Below the pieces are notes generated by a model. The model was not told the DNA's origin and made no database searches. It saw nothing but the letters and a program-made list of their open reading frames with translations. DNA of 64,000 nt, from positions 62,001-126,000 of the forward strand of contig NZ_LYOY01000001.1 of assembly GCF_001653515.1 (NCBI RefSeq), in the 5' to 3' direction. The translations under genes and the position numbers were made by a program. Source of the stretch: Streptomyces sp. ERV7 (GTDB taxonomy: Bacteria; Actinomycetota; Actinomycetes; Streptomycetales; Streptomycetaceae). Shown one piece after another: positions 58,668-64,000 of this stretch (positions within the stretch are counted from its first letter, which is position 1; each line of letters opens with the position of its first letter).

Positions 58668-61600
58668 GCTTGGAGGACGAGGCCAAGAAGGTCCTGCTGA
58701 AGCTGGGCATGTGGTGGCCGGACGCGAACTCGGGCACCCTGCGGCACGCGGCGCAGGCCTGGCGGACTTTCGCCGACGCGGTCGATGACGTACGTACGCC
58801 GGTGAACAACACGGCGACTTCGCTCATCCACAACAACCAGGGTGAGGCGATCGCGACCTTCACCACGTTCTGGGAGCGGTACGCCAAGGACAAGGACGCC
58901 GGCTGGCTCAGTGATCTGTCCAAGTCCTCGCGGAAGATGGCGGAGGGGCTGGAGAAGTTCGCGGACGCGGTGGACGACGCGATCACCAAGCTGTGGACGC
59001 AGATCGGTATCGACGCGGCGGTGATCGCGGGCGGGATCGCGCTGGCGTTCTTCACCGCGGGTCTGGCCTCGGGGGCGGCCGTGGCGGCCGCCGACGTGAT
59101 CATCGAGATGGGCGCCACGCTGGGTGTCGCGGTCTCCACGACGGTCGCGGAGATCGCGGCGGGCACGCTGGTGGCGGCCGCGTTCGGTGGCGTCGAGTCG
59201 GTCACCGTCGACCTGGCCGTGGCCCAGCCGCTGAAGATCGCCACCGGTCTGCAGAGCGGCTTCAGCCTGGACGAGATCAACCAGGCCGCCAAGGACGGCA
59301 TGATCTTCGGCGGGGCGCTGGGCGCGGGAAGCGGCGTCCTGAAGGCGGGCGTCGAGGGCGCGTTCACCAACCCCACGCCGTTCATGCTGCGCCCGCCCTC
59401 GCTCCGCCCGGACTTGGTGGAACTGGGGCCCGCCGCCCGCAACTGCGAGCGCACCCGTTGCGTGGGCGAGCCGATCGACGTGGCGACCGGCGCGATGCTG
59501 ATGTCGCAGACGGACCTGACGCTGCCCGCCTCGCTGCCGTTCGTCTTCGAGCGTACCCATCTGTCCTCCTACCGGGGCGGGGTGTGCTTCGGCCCCACCT
59601 GGATCTCCACGCTGGACGAATGCGTCCAGATCGACGGCGAGGGCGTCGTCTTCGCGGGCGCGGACGGGATGCGCCTGGTCTATCCGGTGCCGGTTCCGGG
59701 CGAGCCGGTGCTGCCCCTCAAGGGCCCGCGCTGGCCGCTGGAGTGGGACGGCAAGCCGGACGGGGTGATGACCATCACCGACCCGGCCACCGGAGTGGTC
59801 CGCTCCTTCAGCACCCCGCTGAACTCCGCGACCCCCGGTATCTTCCATCTGCCCATCGACGCCTGGCAGGACCGCAACGGCGCCCGCATCGACGTCGAGC
59901 GCAACGCGGGCGGCGTCCCCGAGGGCATCCGCCACTCCGGCGGCTACTACCTCGCCGTCGACTCCCACGGCCCCCGCATCACCGCCCTGCGCCTCCTCGA
60001 CCACGCCCCCGACCGCTACAGCGCCCAACTCCCGCCGGACGCGGGCACCGTGGTGATGCGCTACGGGTACGACGCCGCCGGAAACCTCAGCGAGGTCATC
60101 AACTCCAGCGGCGAGCCCCTGACGTTCGCCTACGACGACCAGGGCCGCATGACCCGCTGGACCGACCGCAACGCCACGTGGTTCTCCTACGTGTACGACG
60201 AGCGCGGCCGGGTCGTGCGCACCGACGGCGTCGACGGCATCCTCTCCGGCACGCTCACCTACGACGAGTTGGCCCGCACCACCACCTACACCGACTCCCT
60301 GGGCCACTCCTCCAGCCACCGCTACAACGGCGAAGGCCTGGTCGTCGAGGAGACGGACGCCCTCGGCCACACCACCCGCACCCAGTGGGACGAGCGCGGC
60401 GACAACCCCCTCACCACCACCGACCCGCTCGGCCGCACCACCCGGTACGCCTACGACGACCACGGCAACCTCACCGAACTCACCCTGCCCGACGGCTCGG
60501 TGGCCCGCGCCGTCTACAACCGGCTCGGCCAGCCCGTCGAGGTCGTCGAGCCGGGCGGCGCCACCTGGCGCCACACCTACGACGACCTCGGCAACCTCCT
60601 CGCCACCACCGACCCGCTGGGCGCCCGCACCAGCCAGGTGTACAACGAGCTGGGCCATCTGACCTCGATCACCGACGCCCTCGGAGGTGTGCGCCGGGTC
60701 GTCCCGAACGCGGCGGGCATCCTCGTCGAGATCACCGACGAGCTCGGCCACCGCACCACCGTGAGCCGCGACGCCTTCGGCCGCCCCGTCGAGGTCACCG
60801 ACCCCCTGGGCCACACCACGCGCACCACCTGGACCACCGAGGGCAAGCCCGCCCGGCGCGAGCACCCCGACGGTGCGACGGAGTCATGGACGTGGGATGC
60901 CGAGGGCAACCCGCTCACCCACACCGACCAGGCCGGGCACACCACCCACAGCACCGCCGCCCCCTTCGATGTCCCGGCCACCCGCACCACCCCCGACGGG
61001 ACCACTTACGCCTTCACCCACGACACCGAGCGCAGGCTCACGGGCGTCACCAACGCCCAGGGCCTGACATGGACGTACACCTATGACGAGGCGGGCCGCC
61101 CGACCGCCGAGACCGACTTCAACGGCCGCACCCTCACGTACGGCTACAACGCGGCGGGCGAGTTGGTCTCGCGCACCAACGGCGCCGGAGAAGCCCTGCA
61201 CTTCACCCGGGACCCGCTCGGCCGGATCACCGAGCAGCGCTCCGGCCCGGACGCGACGACGACGTACGCCTACGACCCGGCGGGCCATCTGGTCCGCGCG
61301 GTCAACGCCGACGCCGAACTCACCCTCGCTCGTGACGCTCTCGGCCGGGTGACGGCCGAGACGGTGAACGGCCGCACCACCACATACGAGTACGACGCCT
61401 GCGAGCGGCTCGTCGGCCGGACCACCCCGTCGGGACTGGTCTCGACCTGGTCGTACAGCCCGACCGGCCGCCCGGTCGCACTGTCCTCGGACGCGGGCAC
61501 GTTGACCTTCGCGTACGACGCGGCCGGCCGGGAGACCTCGCGCCGCATCGGCGACGGGGTCACCCTGCACCAGGACTGGGACGCCGCAGGCCGTCTCGTC

Positions 61601-62980
61601 TCCCAGTCCCTCACCGCCCGGCCCCTCACCGGCCGCTCGGACCAGGCGGACCGCCTCCTCCAGCACCGCACCTACGCCTACCGCGCCGACGGCTATCTGA
61701 CCGAGATCCGCGATCTGACCTCGGGTACGAGGAAGTTCACCACCAACCCGGTCGGCAGGGTCACAGACGTCCGGGCGCACGGCTGGACCGAGACGTACGC
61801 CTACGACAGTTCCGGGAATCTGACCCGTGCCGACGCGCCCACCACGGCAGCCGCGACGCTCACCGAGACCGCCGGGTCGGCTGGCGAGCGCGAGTTCGAG
61901 GGCACCCTGGTCCGCCGGTCGGGGAGCACGACCTACGAGCACGACGCCCAGGGCCGTCGGGTCCGCCGCGTACGCAAGCTCCTCAACGGGCAGCGCCGGA
62001 GCTGGACCTACTCCTGGAGCCCCGAGGACCGCCTCACCGAAGCGGTGACCCCCGACGGGGAGCGCTGGCGGTACGTGTACGACCCGATGGGCCGCCGCAT
62101 CGCCAAGTACCGGCTGCTCGACGACGGTTCGACGGCCGAGCGCACCGACTTCACCTGGGACGACACCCGCCTCGCCGAACAGACGGCCCCCGACGGCCGG
62201 GTCACCGCCTGGGACTACGCCCCGGGCACGCACACCCCCCTGACCCAGACCGGCCACCGCCCCCTCGTCCGTACCGGCGGAGTGTCCCTGCTGTCGTCGC
62301 TGGCCGAGGACACCACCGCCGACCGCACCATCCGCTTCCACGCGGTCATCACCGACACGGCGGGCACCCCGACGGAACTGGTCGGCCCCGACGGCGAATT
62401 GGCCTGGCAGCACCACCACGTCCTGTGGGGTGCCCGCCACGCCACCGCACCGGACGAGGGCTCGGCCGACTGCCCCCTGCGCTTCCCCGGCCAGTACGCC
62501 GACCCCGAAACCGGACTGCACTACAACTACTTCCGCTACTACGACCCGGAGACCGCCCGCTATCTGTCGGCGGATCCCCTCGGGCTCGATCCGGCGCCGA
62601 ACCACCACGGGTACGTCGACACCCCGCTGTCGATGATCGACCCGCTGGGGCTGAAGACGTGCGACGAGCCGGTGCCGACGACGAAGCCCCGGACCGGAGT
62701 GAAGGGGCTCATCAAGGAGGCCCAGCTGCCGACCTCCGGGCGCATCCGCTTCGTACCGTCGCAGGACGTCAACGTGAACTCGGGGCTGCCCCGGGGAACG
62801 CGCAAGGGCTATATCGACCGCTTCGGTAATGAGTGGATCAAGGGGCCGTCGCGCACGGCGGGCCAGCCGTTCGAGTGGGATGTGCAGCTGAGCAAGAAGG
62901 GCAAGGCCCAGCTCGGCTGGCTGAGCCGGGACGGCAGCCATCTGAACGTATCCCTCGACGGAGAGATCACCCACAAGTGA
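58664..62980 (+). CDS. RHS/YD-repeat polymorphic toxin with C-terminal Ntox17-type domain
   Basis: A 1438-residue contact or exported toxin. Residues 1-120: helical WXG/T7SS-type domain (GMWWPDANSGTLRHAAQAWR); 120-210: hydrophobic Ala/Gly-rich helices; about 270-340: DUF6531-type start (GEPIDVATGAMLMSQTDLTL); about 440-1290: dozens of YD repeats (YDDQGRMTRWTDRNA and the like); about 1270-1330: RHS core end (YYDPETARYLSADPLGLDPA, TPLSMIDPLGL). The last about 105 residues (IRFVPSQDVNVNSGLPRGTR, YIDRFGNEWIKGPSRTAGQP, FEWDVQLSKKGKAQLGWLSR) match polymorphic toxin type 17. The start is a GTG overlapping the WXG100 gene stop. Confidence 0.93.
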   Translation: MSLEDEAKKVLLKLGMWWPDANSGTLRHAAQAWRTFADAVDDVRTPVNNTATSLIHNNQGEAIATFTTFWERYAKDKDAGWLSDLSKSSRKMAEGLEKFADAVDDAITKLWTQIGIDAAVIAGGIALAFFTAGLASGAAVAAADVIIEMGATLGVAVSTTVAEIAAGTLVAAAFGGVESVTVDLAVAQPLKIATGLQSGFSLDEINQAAKDGMIFGGALGAGSGVLKAGVEGAFTNPTPFMLRPPSLRPDLVELGPAARNCERTRCVGEPIDVATGAMLMSQTDLTLPASLPFVFERTHLSSYRGGVCFGPTWISTLDECVQIDGEGVVFAGADGMRLVYPVPVPGEPVLPLKGPRWPLEWDGKPDGVMTITDPATGVVRSFSTPLNSATPGIFHLPIDAWQDRNGARIDVERNAGGVPEGIRHSGGYYLAVDSHGPRITALRLLDHAPDRYSAQLPPDAGTVVMRYGYDAAGNLSEVINSSGEPLTFAYDDQGRMTRWTDRNATWFSYVYDERGRVVRTDGVDGILSGTLTYDELARTTTYTDSLGHSSSHRYNGEGLVVEETDALGHTTRTQWDERGDNPLTTTDPLGRTTRYAYDDHGNLTELTLPDGSVARAVYNRLGQPVEVVEPGGATWRHTYDDLGNLLATTDPLGARTSQVYNELGHLTSITDALGGVRRVVPNAAGILVEITDELGHRTTVSRDAFGRPVEVTDPLGHTTRTTWTTEGKPARREHPDGATESWTWDAEGNPLTHTDQAGHTTHSTAAPFDVPATRTTPDGTTYAFTHDTERRLTGVTNAQGLTWTYTYDEAGRPTAETDFNGRTLTYGYNAAGELVSRTNGAGEALHFTRDPLGRITEQRSGPDATTTYAYDPAGHLVRAVNADAELTLARDALGRVTAETVNGRTTTYEYDACERLVGRTTPSGLVSTWSYSPTGRPVALSSDAGTLTFAYDAAGRETSRRIGDGVTLHQDWDAAGRLVSQSLTARPLTGRSDQADRLLQHRTYAYRADGYLTEIRDLTSGTRKFTTNPVGRVTDVRAHGWTETYAYDSSGNLTRADAPTTAAATLTETAGSAGEREFEGTLVRRSGSTTYEHDAQGRRVRRVRKLLNGQRRSWTYSWSPEDRLTEAVTPDGERWRYVYDPMGRRIAKYRLLDDGSTAERTDFTWDDTRLAEQTAPDGRVTAWDYAPGTHTPLTQTGHRPLVRTGGVSLLSSLAEDTTADRTIRFHAVITDTAGTPTELVGPDGELAWQHHHVLWGARHATAPDEGSADCPLRFPGQYADPETGLHYNYFRYYDPETARYLSADPLGLDPAPNHHGYVDTPLSMIDPLGLKTCDEPVPTTKPRTGVKGLIKEAQLPTSGRIRFVPSQDVNVNSGLPRGTRKGYIDRFGNEWIKGPSRTAGQPFEWDVQLSKKGKAQLGWLSRDGSHLNVSLDGEITHK

Positions 62981-63020
62981 GACAGTGGACGGCGCAAGCG
63001 CCCGGACAGCAGGAAACGGA

Positions 63021-63269
63021 ATGACCGCCATGGAGCAACCCGCAGAAGACGCGTTTCACTTCTACGCAGAAGTGCGCATCACCCACTCCCCGCGCCGCCC
63101 CGAGCTGGCGGGCCGCCTGGGCGCCATCCTCGGGATCACCGAGCCCAAGGACCCCGAGGTCCCGCCCGCGTACGCGATCATGGTGGACGACTACGACTAC
63201 ACGGTGCAGTTCGAACGCGATGAACTGACGCCGACGGGCCGGGACCGCAAGCACGAGGACTACTACTAG
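63021..63269 (+). CDS. Putative immunity protein for the RHS toxin
   Basis: An 82-residue acidic protein immediately downstream of the toxin gene (40-base gap), with AGGAAACGGA before the ATG. Motifs: FHFYAEVRITHSPRRPELAG, RLGAILGITEPKDPEVPPAY, AIMVDDYDYTVQFERDELTP. The size, strand, position and Glu/Asp-rich composition fit a cognate inhibitor, perhaps of the Imm31 type, though the family is uncertain. It would bind the toxin domain in the cytoplasm of the producer. Confidence 0.72.
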   Translation: MTAMEQPAEDAFHFYAEVRITHSPRRPELAGRLGAILGITEPKDPEVPPAYAIMVDDYDYTVQFERDELTPTGRDRKHEDYY

Positions 63270-63287
63270 CGAGGGCCATCGCCGGCA

Positions 63288-63418
63288 ATGGAATACGTCA
63301 AGGCTGCCTGGGACGACGAGCTCCGGGGTTCTTCACGGACGCGACCGCGTTCACGGTCCGCGCCCGCGACCTCCAAGCGATCTGGGGCGAGGCTCCCGGC
63401 ACGGCGGGAACCGCGTGA
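63288..63418 (+). pseudogene. Frameshifted small gene after the immunity gene
   Basis: From the ATG at 63288 the frame reads MEYVKAAWDDELRG and then turns into Arg/Ser-rich nonsense; in another frame the sequence continues as FFTDATAFTVRARDLQAIWG then EAPGTAGTA and a stop at 63418. Joining them across the CTCCGGGG run gives a coherent 43-44 residue protein. A single-base change in the G run explains it. It may be a second immunity gene or the end of one. Confidence 0.5.
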
Positions 63419-63536
63419 GTGAGCCTCCTCTCAGCGCGGCTCACCGGAGTGCGAGCCGGTCGGCGCGGCCCACGCCACCACGGGCGTCGAAGGCCGGCGC
63501 CCACGGCGAGGCGGAGTCACACCCAGGGGCCTCCGG

Positions 63537-64000
63537 CTACCTGTTGGCATCGGCGACCGATGTGACAACGATCTTCGCAGCCGTCGTCGCATCCCGCACA
63601 ATGCTCGCGGACGTGGGAGGCGACCCGTTGTCCAAAAGGCTTGAGCCGCTGTCGTAGACCCTGACCACGACATTGCCCGTACGGGCGACGAGCGTCGCTT
63701 CTTTGGAGTCTTCTTTGTTCGTCTTCGAGTCGAAGCTGATGGCGGTTGCCTGATCGCCGATGTCGGGTGCCGGCTCGGTCTCGATGTTCCAGGCATCAGT
63801 CCTGGTCCGGGCGTCGGCGATTACCTTGTCGTAGGTGTCCTCGGCGTGCTGATCACCGCTGCGCGTGTCGGAGTCGTAGCGCCACAGGGTCACGGAGAGG
63901 AAGCGGAAGCTGTTGGTGTCATCACTGCCGGACCAGTAACAGCGACTGTTGTCGGCCGTGTTGCTGGTGTCGGCCGTGCCGTTCTTGACCTTCACTCCGG
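63537..64000 (-). CDS. DUF3558-like extracellular protein, C-terminal part
   Basis: The 3' 150 codons of a gene whose start lies outside the window. It contains SRCYWSGSDDTNSFRFLSVT, LWRYDSDTRSGDQHAEDTYD, IGDQATAISFDSKTNKEDSK, LVARTGNVVVRVYDSGSS and VRDATTAAKIVVTSVADANR. The CxW motif, LxxxLxRY-type strand and final TAAKxVV helix resemble streptomycete DUF3558-like lipoproteins or sensor domains. It is convergent with the RHS cassette. Family call tentative; the fragment is intact to the window edge. Confidence 0.6.
   Translation of the reverse strand, partial: GVKVKNGTADTSNTADNSRCYWSGSDDTNSFRFLSVTLWRYDSDTRSGDQHAEDTYDKVIADARTRTDAWNIETEPAPDIGDQATAISFDSKTNKEDSKEATLVARTGNVVVRVYDSGSSLLDNGSPPTSASIVRDATTAAKIVVTSVADANR

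Noticed and set aside
58205..60865. 886-codon minus-strand frame
   Set aside because: It is antisense to the RHS toxin; no recognisable domain.

Overview
The window is high-GC actinobacterial DNA and almost certainly from a Streptomyces. Genes use GC-ending third codons, GTG/TTG starts follow GGAGG-type ribosome sites, and several products are typical of the genus: an Lsr2-type DNA-binding domain, a DUF5997-like protein, an NsdA-like TPR regulator, secreted ricin-lectin proteins and an ATP-grasp RiPP pair. The many truncated genes, insertion-sequence relics and toxin or secreted-protein genes suggest an accessory region such as a chromosome arm. No rRNA, convincing tRNA, CRISPR array or replication origin was seen.

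Layout. 0.1-3.9 kb: an Lsr2-like small protein, a secreted protein, a complete IS256-family element (1034-2756, with inverted repeats and a second coupled gene), then relics of ISL3- and IS5-type transposases. 3.9-12.8 kb: unlinked metabolic genes (class IV aminotransferase, nucleotidyltransferase, arylamine N-acetyltransferase, DinB-like protein, MFS transporter, DUF4031) and a scar near 7.53 kb where two oppositely oriented genes have both lost their 5' ends. 13-23.3 kb: fprA behind an iron box, a secreted protease that fuses an M4 endopeptidase to an M28 aminopeptidase, a divergent LysR regulator, a P450, a graspetide precursor/ATP-grasp pair, a His/Asp-repeat secreted protein and a DUF389 membrane protein. 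23.4-36.6 kb: a GH88/105 relic, an amino acid permease, a SIS-domain protein, a LuxR-type regulator, an MscS channel, DUF779, secreted and winged-helix proteins, a PI-PLC-like phosphodiesterase, and a TetR gene with a double palindromic operator facing the 5' stub of a lost flavoenzyme.

37-49.9 kb: an NsdA-like regulator, an orphan peptide-binding lipoprotein, an anti-sigma type ATPase, several small secreted proteins, a membrane-tethered HTH-ricin lectin regulator, a one-cysteine thioredoxin-like protein, and a PucR regulator divergent from a ferredoxin reductase/desaturase pair resembling mycobacterial Rv3230c/DesA3. 50.4-63.4 kb: a 2001-residue secreted protein joining a CdtB-like nuclease, an SGNH hydrolase, ricin lectin repeats and a GH18 chitinase, followed by TPR and DUF6234-like genes and a WXG100-RHS toxin-immunity cassette.

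The strongest candidate for a little-described system is the 50.4-56.4 kb multidomain exoprotein, with the lectin-bearing membrane regulator at 44.6 kb as a possible thematic partner. The RHS cassette, graspetide pair and M4-M28 fusion are further points of interest. All functional calls come from reading motifs and architecture; no database search was run.
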